Of a stretch of 64,000 bases of DNA, positions 45,352 through 52,775 are shown one piece after another (the first letter of the stretch is position 1; every line of letters starts with the position of its first letter). This DNA is from Vreelandella salicampi (GTDB taxonomy: Bacteria; Pseudomonadota; Gammaproteobacteria; Pseudomonadales; Halomonadaceae): the NCBI RefSeq assembly GCF_013415105.1, contig NZ_JACCDF010000006.1:62001-126000 (forward strand). The letters run 5' to 3'. Below the pieces are notes generated by a model. That model was not told where the DNA came from. It saw nothing but the letters and a program-made list of their open reading frames with translations, and made no database searches. Position numbers and translations under genes: made by a program.

Positions 45352-46300
45352 AAAGCCAAGGTACCTCTAAGCACCAAACACCGGGCCACGGGGAGCGCAG
45401 AGCGCGGTTTACGGCAATTTTTCGGGCCTTTATGGATCGTCAGCACCACCCGCCCTAAACCCGCATGGTTGAGCGGTTTTAAGGTGCCGAAGGTGACGAA
45501 ATGGCCGCCCGTCGCGTCGGCACCGATCACCACCACACTGGACGCTGCCGATGCGACCGAAGCGCCAGCGCTAAACGCCTAGGTTCTCCTGAGCAGCGTT
45601 AAGGGCTGTACGGGGCCATAGAGGCGCAAAAGCGGGCTATATACGAGGATTTTCTGGGCAGTGGTTGTTGTTGTGATTTATCGCCGCGCACAAGCCGCCA
45701 ACCTGCGCCGCCGCTGGGCTGAAGCCTAGAACTGGCAACCTTAAAGCACCAACTAGAACAACCGCGCCAGCGAAAAAAGGTACTCCTGGCCTGCACCCCC
45801 GCTACGGGGGCGCAGAGGCCCGAACTCAGGCCATACACGGGCAAAAGAAGCGAGGCCCGGTTCCGATTCCGGTTTCATCGCAAAGCCCGTCATGCTGGCG
45901 CTGGTGGCCGCTTGGCAATCGGAAACGATCCGCCTGGTGGGTAGGGGGTGGTCGAATCCTTACAGCACACCGTTACCGGAGACCGCCGCCTCAGTCAGAT
46001 TTTTATACCCGCGAAATAAGAAAATTAAACTCGCCTGGCGTATGGCAGCGCAAGCAGAACCACCGCGTGACAAATCCCGGGCAATCGGCGGCCACGAACC
46101 GCCAAAAAACCGCGCTTTTATTGGTAACTGCCGAAAAAAGCACCGGGCACCCCGACCGCCCGCGCGCGTAAGCGAGTTGGACTTCTTCCATTTGAAATGG
46201 AGCGAGTGTCTTAAAGACACTCTCAAACCTGGGACCGGAGACCGCGCCAGCGTTCCGGCTGGTGTGATTCCCTTTCCGTCATTCAAAAAGGCATCAAAAC

Positions 46301-46333
46301 CCGTGCATCACGTCGCATCAAAGCGCAGCCAAC
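46301..46333 (+). repeat. 33-base repeat, copy inside the element
   Basis: It differs from 46578-46610 at two of 33 positions and lies 83 bases before the right att core. Confidence 0.85.
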
Positions 46334-46344
46334 CACCTGTTTTT

Positions 46345-46368
46345 ATGTAGGGTAGGATGTTGGGTAGT
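46345..46368 (+). repeat. Two tandem 12-base repeats, right arm
   Basis: ATGTAGGGTAGG (one change) and ATGTTGGGTAGT (one change) match the left-arm unit at 37553 in sequence and orientation. Confidence 0.8.
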
Positions 46369-46415
46369 TTCAAAAAATGCCTATAAGTTACTGTTTTTAT
46401 TATGCCGTTGGCGGA

Positions 46416-46429
46416 CTGTCCCTCCGCCA
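46416..46429 (+). repeat. attR core (14 bp)
   Basis: An exact copy of the last 14 bases of tRNA-Ser. It is followed at once by a strong terminator that was probably the original terminator of the tRNA gene. Confidence 0.88.
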
Positions 46430-46438
46430 GAATATAGA

Positions 46439-46472
46439 GGGGAATCAGCTATTTAGCTGATTCCCCTTTTTT
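46439..46472 (+). terminator. Strong terminator next to attR (probable original tRNA-Ser terminator)
   Basis: A 13-base stem GGGGAATCAGCTA/TAGCTGATTCCCC with two loop bases is followed by TTTTTT. Confidence 0.88.
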
Positions 46473-46577
46473 GTTTTTGGGCAGTGCAAAAACCGGGAAA
46501 AGTATAACGCCGGGAACGGTTACCATTATACAGCTCCCTTTAACCTCACATACCAAGCCCCAAAGGCTGGCTAAAAT

Positions 46578-46610
46578 CCGTGCATCACGTCGCATCAAAG
46601 TGCTGCCAAC
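46578..46610 (+). repeat. 33-base repeat, copy outside the element
   Basis: Nearly the same as 46301-46333. It lies 149 bases beyond attR and 13 bases from the cvrA stop codon. The rest of the 194-base gap (46430-46623) holds only the terminator and no gene. Confidence 0.85.
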
Positions 46611-46623
46611 TCACTTATCTAAG

Positions 46624-48330
46624 CTAATACAGACGCAGGCCAATACGGGTGATTTTACCGCCTTCCATATCGCTTACGACCCAATGAATACCGTGCCAAT
46701 CGACGTCATCCCCGACTACCGGGTGGCCGCCCACACGCAAAGCGATAAACTCCGCCAACGTCATATCTTGCTCCCCGGGGCTCAGCGTTAAACCGTAAGC
46801 CTGAGCAATATCCTGCATTCGCGCACTGCCATCCAGGGTAAAGGTGCCAAAAAATGCGCGTTCGTGCTTAAGCTTAGCATCTCCGTTGAATAAGCGATTT
46901 AACCCAGGGAGATCTTCGGTACGGCCAATGACACAGATAACATCACCCAGCTTAAGCCGCGTACTGCCTTTAGGATGCAACATGACATGGTTACGAAATA
47001 GCGCGGAAATCAGCGCGCCAGACGGGAAGCGCAAAAGCCGAATGGGCACATCCTCAAGGTCTTGGTTTTCCACCACATACACGAACATCTCAAAGTCGTT
47101 TTCAGGCAAAATGCCAAGCGGCCCACGTCGATTGGGGGTAGTACCCTTAGGCACTTCCACCCGCATCCAGTGAGCCATCCAGGCAAGCGATCCGCCTTGT
47201 ATCAAAAGCGACATCAAAACGACGGCAAAGGCGATATTGAAATAAAGTGAAGCGTTTTCCACTCCGCCAATGACGGGAAAAATCGCCAACACGATCGGCA
47301 CTGCCCCACGTAACCCGACCCAGGCAATAAAAAGCGTTTCGCGCCAGCGGAACTTAAAAAACGGCTTGATCGTGATTAATACCGCAAGCGGACGGGCTAA
47401 AAAAATTAGCGCCAGCGCGACTACAGAAGCGGGTAACGCGACGTCCCATAGCTCGCTTGGGGTTACCAAAAGTCCAAGCACCAAGAACAAACCAATTTGG
47501 CTGAGCCATGCCAGACCATCGTGTACCGGCAAAATAAAGTTCAAATGCCGCCCTGGCTGGTTGCCAATCATCAAACCGGCTAGGTAGATGGCTAAGAAGC
47601 CGCTGCCCCCTAGCACGCTTGTCAGGCCAAAAACGCCGAACCCCAAGGCAAGCGCCAACATGGAATAAAGCCCTGGCGCCAAATCTAACCAGCGCAGCAG
47701 TTTAGCGCTGACCCAGCCTCCGCCAATCCCTACCGCGAGACCAATACCAAACTGGGAAATAAAAAATAGCAGCGTTTCTTGCCAACCGCCAATCTCACCC
47801 ACTAAGAGCTCTACCAACATTAGGGTGAGGAAAATTGCCATCGGGTCGTTGGTACCCGATTCGATTTCCAGCGTCGCGCCTACGCGCTCGTTTAAATTCA
47901 CCCCGCGACCGCTAAGCATTGAGAAAACGGCCGCTGCGTCAGTAGACCCCACAATGGCGCCTACCAGGAGTCCCTGCACTATGGTCAGGTCAAACATCCA
48001 TGTCGCAATCACCCCGACAATCGCGCTGGTGAGAAATACGCCAAACGTGGCCAAAGTTAGCGCCGGCTTAAACCCGACGCGGAACGTTTTTAACCGCGTG
48101 CGCAAACCACCATCAAGAAGAATCATAGCCAACGCGAGGTGACCGATGACAAACGCCATGGAGTAGTCATCAAACTCGATACCGAGAATCCCTTCTTCCC
48201 CGGCGAGCATCCCCAAGCCAAGAAAGATCAATAGCAGCGGTACGCCCATGAGTGACGATAATCGACTGGCTAAAATACTCAGCGTCATCAACAAACCGCC
48301 GAGCAAAAAGAAGGTATACAGTGCGTCCAT
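46624..48330 (-). CDS. cvrA: K+/H+ antiporter, CvrA/NhaP2 type
   Basis: The protein has 568 residues. The N-terminal ~400 residues have about twelve hydrophobic helices of the CPA1 exchanger family, with IVGSTDAAAVFSML and 'LEIESGTNDPMAIFLTLMLV' containing the conserved ion-binding Asp/Asn-Asp region. They are followed by a TrkA-C (RCK-C) regulatory domain (about 405-490, 'LGDVICVIGRTEDL') and a C-terminal CorC/HlyC-like domain. This matches CvrA/NhaP2, which expels K+ in exchange for H+ and matters for volume control at low osmolarity. The start at 48330 fits the family N-terminus and follows GGGGAA. Confidence 0.9.
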   Translation of the reverse strand: MDALYTFFLLGGLLMTLSILASRLSSLMGVPLLLIFLGLGMLAGEEGILGIEFDDYSMAFVIGHLALAMILLDGGLRTRLKTFRVGFKPALTLATFGVFLTSAIVGVIATWMFDLTIVQGLLVGAIVGSTDAAAVFSMLSGRGVNLNERVGATLEIESGTNDPMAIFLTLMLVELLVGEIGGWQETLLFFISQFGIGLAVGIGGGWVSAKLLRWLDLAPGLYSMLALALGFGVFGLTSVLGGSGFLAIYLAGLMIGNQPGRHLNFILPVHDGLAWLSQIGLFLVLGLLVTPSELWDVALPASVVALALIFLARPLAVLITIKPFFKFRWRETLFIAWVGLRGAVPIVLAIFPVIGGVENASLYFNIAFAVVLMSLLIQGGSLAWMAHWMRVEVPKGTTPNRRGPLGILPENDFEMFVYVVENQDLEDVPIRLLRFPSGALISALFRNHVMLHPKGSTRLKLGDVICVIGRTEDLPGLNRLFNGDAKLKHERAFFGTFTLDGSARMQDIAQAYGLTLSPGEQDMTLAEFIALRVGGHPVVGDDVDWHGIHWVVSDMEGGKITRIGLRLY

Positions 48331-48480
48331 GATTCCCCGTCTTAGCCTCAATACTCCGCCATTATTACACGCCAAGAGCTATTTTACTGAAGCATATTGA
48401 GACAATACGTTGATAACGAAGCTAGCCAGCCTATTTGCGATCCGGATACACTTCATACGATAATCTTAGGAGTATTCATC

Positions 48481-49602
48481 ATGCTACGATGCTTTTTGCG
48501 CACCGTACTCGCTTTTATCGTGCTGGCCTTTATGGCTGCGCTGTCTGTTACGCTAGTAGCAGCAACCCACGCTCAAGAGACACTCTCGCTAGAATCGGAT
48601 GTCCAACTACCCGACAGCCTCTGGCAGATTGAAGAAGGTGCACATGATGTCCCGACTACAGTCATAGCACCGCCGGAGCCGCTGGCGACACCTCCACTTG
48701 AAACCGTCAATGTAATGTTAGATTGGTTTTTGAGCCCTCAGCATGCCCCCATCTTACTGGCTAAGGAGCGGGGCCTTTTTCAGCGGCAAGGCTTAGACGT
48801 GCAATGGCAATCTCCCGGCGATCCCTCCCTGCCGACTAAGTTACTTGCAGCCGGAGAAGTCGACCTCGCACTCGGGCGCCAGAGCCTTCTTCACTTGAGC
48901 GCACACCAAGGGGCGACACTGACCCGTATTGCCACCTTGATTGAAACGCCTCTGAACGCCGTCATCACGACGACAGAACACGCAAGCAATGATCCTGCTC
49001 AGGAAGAGCTAGAAGCAATTAGCACACTTCATTTTGGCTACACCACTCGAGAGGGCGAAAAATTGGTTATCCCCGGGTTAGTGCCCAGCGCTATGCGCCA
49101 AAGCGATGAAGCGCTTACCCCAGAAAGCTTACATTTTGATGCGGCGCGCGCACTTACTGAACAGCAAGTTCAGGTGGTGGCTGATGGTTTTTATCACACT
49201 CTCCCCGCCCAGCTAGCGACCGAAGGCATGGAAGCCAAGGTCATTCCTTATGAAGCCCTATCCATCCCACGCCACGATGGCCTGATCATCATGGCCAATA
49301 GCCAATCGCTAAATAAGCGCACCGATACCTGGGTGAGCTTTGTCATTGCACTGGAAGACGCCACGCACTGGATGATCGATAACCCTAGCCTTGCTTGGGA
49401 GACTTTAATCGACGCTTATCCGGTACTCGATAACAGCATTAACGCCAACGCCTGGCAGGATTTGCTACGGCGCACTGCCCTAAGCCCAGCCGCACTAGAT
49501 ACCCGCCGCTACAGAGCCTTTGAGGCATTTTTGTACCAACGTGGTATTAGCGATGCACCATTAAAGGTTGAACAATTAGCTATCGACCCGCATAACCGCT
49601 GA
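48481..49602 (+). CDS. NMT1/ThiY-like periplasmic substrate-binding protein
   Basis: The protein has 373 residues with a signal peptide (cleavage after about residue 30, 'THAQE'). It then has an acidic linker and an NMT1/THI5-like binding domain opening with 'VNVMLDWFLSPQHAPILLAK'. This signature is seen in binding proteins for thiamine pyrimidine precursors and similar ligands. No permease or ATPase gene is nearby, so it is an orphan. The start at 48481 has AGGAG eight bases upstream. It ends one base before the next gene. Confidence 0.83.
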   Translation: MLRCFLRTVLAFIVLAFMAALSVTLVAATHAQETLSLESDVQLPDSLWQIEEGAHDVPTTVIAPPEPLATPPLETVNVMLDWFLSPQHAPILLAKERGLFQRQGLDVQWQSPGDPSLPTKLLAAGEVDLALGRQSLLHLSAHQGATLTRIATLIETPLNAVITTTEHASNDPAQEELEAISTLHFGYTTREGEKLVIPGLVPSAMRQSDEALTPESLHFDAARALTEQQVQVVADGFYHTLPAQLATEGMEAKVIPYEALSIPRHDGLIIMANSQSLNKRTDTWVSFVIALEDATHWMIDNPSLAWETLIDAYPVLDNSINANAWQDLLRRTALSPAALDTRRYRAFEAFLYQRGISDAPLKVEQLAIDPHNR

Positions 49603-49603
49603 T

Positions 49604-50998
49604 ATGACCGCCCCTACCCTGATTTTTGTCGATGTCGAAACCACCGGCACGCGAGCAACACGCGACCGCATCACCGAAATCGCAGCGCTAAAGGTCCTTG
49701 ATGGCGATATCGTCGACCGGTGGACGAGCCTCATTTATCCTGACGAGCGAGTCCCCTTCAATATCACCCAGCTCACCGGGATCAATGACGCTATGCTCAG
49801 CGATGCGCCGCGCTTTGCTGATATCGCGCACTCCCTTTACGAGTGGCTGGGCGACGCACCACTTGTCGCCCACAATGCACGGTTTGATTTCAGCTTCTTA
49901 CGCAATGAGTTTAAACGCGCTGGTTTTGATTGCCGCTCACTGCTTTTATGCACATTGCGTCTTTCGCGGCGCATTGCACCACAAGAGCGCCAACACAACC
50001 TTCCAGCATTACTTGCCCGCCATGGTATTTCGGCCATCCGCCACCACCGTGCGGGTGATGACGTTGAAGCCCTCTGGTCGCTATGGAAAACCTGGCAAGC
50101 GCAGCACTCAGCCGCTGAATGGGAAGCACTACTCGCCACAGAAAAGCGCTACCGCAGTCTGCCCGCGCATCTTGATCCGGAACTGTTAGAGCAGTTGCCC
50201 AAAGCACCGGGGGTTTATCTCTTTTATGGGCATAATCAGCTGCCCCTTTACGTGGGAAAAAGCATAAATCTGCGTAACCGAGTGCTGGGGCATTTTCAAC
50301 GCGACCACCAAGACGACAAAGAGATGCGCCTCGCCCAGCAAGTTCAACATATTGAGTGGGAAGAAACGACAGGCGATCTCGGCGCGCAACTGCGCGAAGC
50401 GCAGCTAGTCAAAACCTTAATGCCGATTATGAATCGCCGATTGCGCAAGCAGCGCCGGCTTACCGCTTGGCATTGGCCAGAAGAGGCCACCCAACCTACT
50501 TTACTCAACGACAGCGCCATGGAGCTTGTAAACGGCAACCTATATGGTCTTTTTCGCTCGGCTCGCGATGCAAAAAGCACGCTACGAAACATCGCTGAAA
50601 AGGAACAGCTGTGTCCACAGGTGTTAGGCCTAGAAAGGGGGCAAGGACGTTGTTTTGCCCATCAGCTTGGCAAGTGCCGCGGGGCGTGTTGCGGGCAAGA
50701 ATCACTGGATACGCATACCAAACGGGCAAAAAACGCCTTAACGCAGCTACAGGTCAGCGGCTGGCCGTGGTCGGGAAGCATTGCGATCAAAGAGCACAAC
50801 CCGCAACGTAGGCGGGTCGCGTACCACGTTGTGTATCAGTGGCGCTATTTAGGCACAGCAAAGAGCGAAACGGCCGCCGCCAAGTTAACGACAACCGACG
50901 CGGCTTTTGACTTGGATGCCTATCGCATTCTCAACCGCTTTTTACGCGATCCTTCGGCGCACGCGTTAGAGATTATGACGCTCCCTGCACCAGTGTGA
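49604..50998 (+). CDS. DnaQ-type exonuclease fused to a GIY-YIG (UvrC-like) nuclease
   Basis: This is a 464-residue fusion. The N-terminal DEDDh exonuclease (1-175) has VDVETTG, HNARFDFSFL and HRAGDDVEAL. A GIY-YIG nuclease domain starts near residue 200 (APGVYLFYGHNQLPLYVGKS, then NLRNRVLGHF), as in UvrC and Cho. A cysteine cluster 'GRCFAHQLGKCRGACCG' (about 348-364) is like that after the UvrC nuclease domain. Proteins of this layout are thought to act in DNA repair. It is probably co-transcribed with the binding-protein gene, one base upstream, though no functional link is evident. Confidence 0.88.
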   Translation: MTAPTLIFVDVETTGTRATRDRITEIAALKVLDGDIVDRWTSLIYPDERVPFNITQLTGINDAMLSDAPRFADIAHSLYEWLGDAPLVAHNARFDFSFLRNEFKRAGFDCRSLLLCTLRLSRRIAPQERQHNLPALLARHGISAIRHHRAGDDVEALWSLWKTWQAQHSAAEWEALLATEKRYRSLPAHLDPELLEQLPKAPGVYLFYGHNQLPLYVGKSINLRNRVLGHFQRDHQDDKEMRLAQQVQHIEWEETTGDLGAQLREAQLVKTLMPIMNRRLRKQRRLTAWHWPEEATQPTLLNDSAMELVNGNLYGLFRSARDAKSTLRNIAEKEQLCPQVLGLERGQGRCFAHQLGKCRGACCGQESLDTHTKRAKNALTQLQVSGWPWSGSIAIKEHNPQRRRVAYHVVYQWRYLGTAKSETAAAKLTTTDAAFDLDAYRILNRFLRDPSAHALEIMTLPAPV

Positions 50999-51005
50999 TT
51001 ACCAT

Positions 51006-51842
51006 CTAAAGGCTTTTTGGCTGCGACGCTAAAAATGCTTCAACCGCTTTCTGAAATGCCTCGGGCTGATCGGCATGGAGCCAATGGCCGGCGTTTTTCA
51101 ATGTCACCATGCGCGCCTGGGGCAGCATTTCGCGTAGCGCGGGCAGCATGTCATCACTTACATAAACGGAATCCGCGCCGCGCAGCACTAGCGTTGGGCC
51201 TTCATAGGACGTGTCACCTGCCGGCTCACCAATCACATCATCATAACCAGCCATGATAGCGTCCAAACCTATGCGTAGTGCCAGCGCACTCCCTTTTTCG
51301 CTCTCGCGACGCTCAAGATTAGTGGCCAAAAACAGTCGTGTGGGGCGATGATCGACGTGCTGGCCCAGCAAGTCATCCGCTTCGCGGCGATTTTTAGGGA
51401 AACCACGCTCCACCTCTTTTAGAGCGGCAAACACATCATCATGCCCATGCGAATACGCCACTGGCGCGATATCCGCTACGATCAGCGAAGCGACCCGCTT
51501 GGGCGCTAACCGCGCCAAGCTAATGGCCACTTTGCCACCCATGGAATGGCCAAGGATATGCGCTTTTTCCACTCCCAGCCGATCCAACAGCGCCAGCACA
51601 TCGTCGCTCATCGTCGAGTAAGCCATTCCCTCTGCATGCGGCGAGCGCCCGTGATTACGCAAATCTACAGCAATCACGCGGCGATGCGGCTGCCACGCTT
51701 TTAGGTGCGAGCGCCAGTTATCCGCACTGCCCAGCAAACCGTGAATAACCACCAACGGTAGCGCATCACTCGCCTCGGCTGGGCCCATATCGAGAGGCCC
51801 TGTATCAAGACAATTCAGTTCAACAGGTGAAGCGTTAGGCAT
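51006..51842 (-). CDS. YbfF-like alpha/beta-hydrolase esterase
   Basis: This is a 278-residue cytosolic hydrolase. The oxyanion HGLLGS, the nucleophile Ser100 in LGHSMGGK, and His253 in NAGHWLHADQPE form the visible triad parts. The layout matches E. coli YbfF, an acyl-CoA/palmitoyl-type thioesterase or esterase. The start at 51842 has GGGAGG five bases upstream; the 51857 start would include it. It is convergent with the exonuclease fusion gene (7-base gap). Confidence 0.85.
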   Translation of the reverse strand: MPNASPVELNCLDTGPLDMGPAEASDALPLVVIHGLLGSADNWRSHLKAWQPHRRVIAVDLRNHGRSPHAEGMAYSTMSDDVLALLDRLGVEKAHILGHSMGGKVAISLARLAPKRVASLIVADIAPVAYSHGHDDVFAALKEVERGFPKNRREADDLLGQHVDHRPTRLFLATNLERRESEKGSALALRIGLDAIMAGYDDVIGEPAGDTSYEGPTLVLRGADSVYVSDDMLPALREMLPQARMVTLKNAGHWLHADQPEAFQKAVEAFLASQPKSL

Positions 51843-51899
51843 AAAACCTCCCGGCATCTTTGCGACAAAATTCTGTTTCGTTGCAGGGCTTCTTTCATT

Positions 51900-52568
51900 C
51901 TAGGCGACGCTAGGTTCTGCGTCGTGATGCCCTGTCCAAACCACCAACCGGCGTGTTAACCATGCCAATAGGACGCCATATAAAGGCAAGAAAAACAACA
52001 AACTAATCGCCAGCTTAATCACGTAATCCACCAACGCGATCTCAAACCAGTTTGCCGCCATAAAGGGGTCAGGGCTCTGATAAAAAGCCACCGAAAAAAA
52101 CGCGAGCGTATCGGCAAAATTACCTACTATAGTTGAGCAAACCGGAGCCACCCACCAGGCCCACTGACGCAGCCGGTCAAACACTTGTACATCTAATAGC
52201 TGCCCCAGCACATAGGCCAAAAAGCTGGCAACGGCAATGCGTGCAACAAATAAGTTCCACTCACCTAGCCCTGCTAACCCTGCATACTCGCCGCGGGGAA
52301 ACACCACGGAAATAACATAAGAGATAATCAACGCAGGCAGCATGACGCGCAAGATGATGGCACGGGCAGGCTCTTTACCAAACAGCCGCACGGTTAAATC
52401 AGTGGCCAAGAATATAAACGGAAAGCTGAAGGCCCCCCAGGTGGTATGCCAACCAAAAAGTGTAAACGGTAGCTGAACCAGGTAGTTACTCGCTGCAATA
52501 ATAGCGATATGAAACGCCACCATCATGAAGAGACAGCGGCGGTGCTGGGCGTATGTTAACGCGAACAT
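51900..52568 (-). CDS. yhhQ: Queuosine precursor transporter
   Basis: This is a 222-residue inner-membrane protein with six hydrophobic segments of the VUT/YhhQ family, importing 7-cyano-7-deazaguanine and 7-aminomethyl-7-deazaguanine for tRNA queuosine. Family stretches are 'FSFPFIFLATDLTVRLFGKE', 'FLAYVLGQLLDVQVFDRLRQ' and 'VGNFADTLAFFSVAFYQ'. An 18-bp perfect palindrome lies about 120 bases before the start. No preQ1 riboswitch was recognised. Confidence 0.88.
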   Translation of the reverse strand: MFALTYAQHRRCLFMMVAFHIAIIAASNYLVQLPFTLFGWHTTWGAFSFPFIFLATDLTVRLFGKEPARAIILRVMLPALIISYVISVVFPRGEYAGLAGLGEWNLFVARIAVASFLAYVLGQLLDVQVFDRLRQWAWWVAPVCSTIVGNFADTLAFFSVAFYQSPDPFMAANWFEIALVDYVIKLAISLLFFLPLYGVLLAWLTRRLVVWTGHHDAEPSVA

Positions 52569-52689
52569 AGGTAGGATAGCCTTTTTAGTTAAGTGAAAGA
52601 GGGGTTAGGGAACCCTCCGCGCCCGCGATGGGCAGCGCGAGGCATTATACGCGCCTGACTTTTGGAATCTACCTTTGAGCTGTTACAAG

Positions 52690-52707
52690 TGATGCTAGCT
52701 AGCATCA
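52690..52707. promoter_or_regulatory. 18-bp perfect palindrome upstream of yhhQ
   Basis: TGATGCTAGCTAGCATCA lies between the yhhQ start and the prpE terminator, so only yhhQ could be its target. Confidence 0.5.
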
Positions 52708-52723
52708 TGTAAGAGATAACGGT

Positions 52724-52754
52724 ATAAAAAAGCCGCCGATGTCATCGGCGGCTT
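52724..52754 (-). terminator. Terminator after prpE
   Basis: A 12-base stem AAGCCGCCGATG/CATCGGCGGCTT (52730-52741 with 52743-52754) is followed on the minus strand by TTTTTT (overlapping the stem end) and TATACC. Confidence 0.9.
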
Positions 52755-52775
52755 GAATGACATCTAACCTTGCAT

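Larger units (their letters stand above)
45352..46415. other. Right-end region of the element without a convincing gene
   Basis: In about 1.06 kb I see no gene I trust. The longest frame (45892-46350, plus, 152 codons) has unusual composition and no recognised family. Structural signals include a hairpin CCCCCG/CGGGGG at 45796-45810 and a 19-base palindrome GAGTGTCTT-A-AAGACACTC at 46204-46222. The 12-mer ACCGGAGACCGC is repeated at 45975 and 46234. A 33-base stretch at 46301-46333 is nearly repeated outside the element, and the 12-base arm repeats lie at 46345-46368. A replication origin or regulatory region is possible but not shown. Confidence 0.5.
37416..46429 (+). mobile_element. Satellite-like integrative element in tRNA-Ser, about 9.0 kb
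   Basis: The element is bounded by the 14-bp repeat CTGTCCCTCCGCCA at 37416-37429 (tRNA 3' end) and 46416-46429; the distance between the two copies is exactly 9,000 bases. Gene order is integrase, unknown cargo, AlpA, Ash-like ORF with C4-like RNA, unknown, Toprim protein, DUF3987 protein, unknown, ERF protein, unknown, unknown. All genes point the same way, most with overlapping starts and stops. There is no capsid, tail, terminase, relaxase or lysis gene. This matches P4/PICI-like phage satellites that borrow a helper, or a defective remnant of one. Twelve-base repeats inside both ends look like integrase arm sites. Confidence 0.88.

Noticed and set aside
45892..46350. 152-codon plus-strand frame in the right end of the satellite
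   Set aside because: It has no recognised family, a composition unlike its neighbours and no good ribosome-binding site, and it runs through the 33-base repeat and up to the arm repeats. It was treated as probably non-coding.
52569..52689. preQ1 riboswitch before yhhQ
   Set aside because: No short C-rich loop and A-rich tail pseudoknot pattern was seen next to the start on the minus strand.
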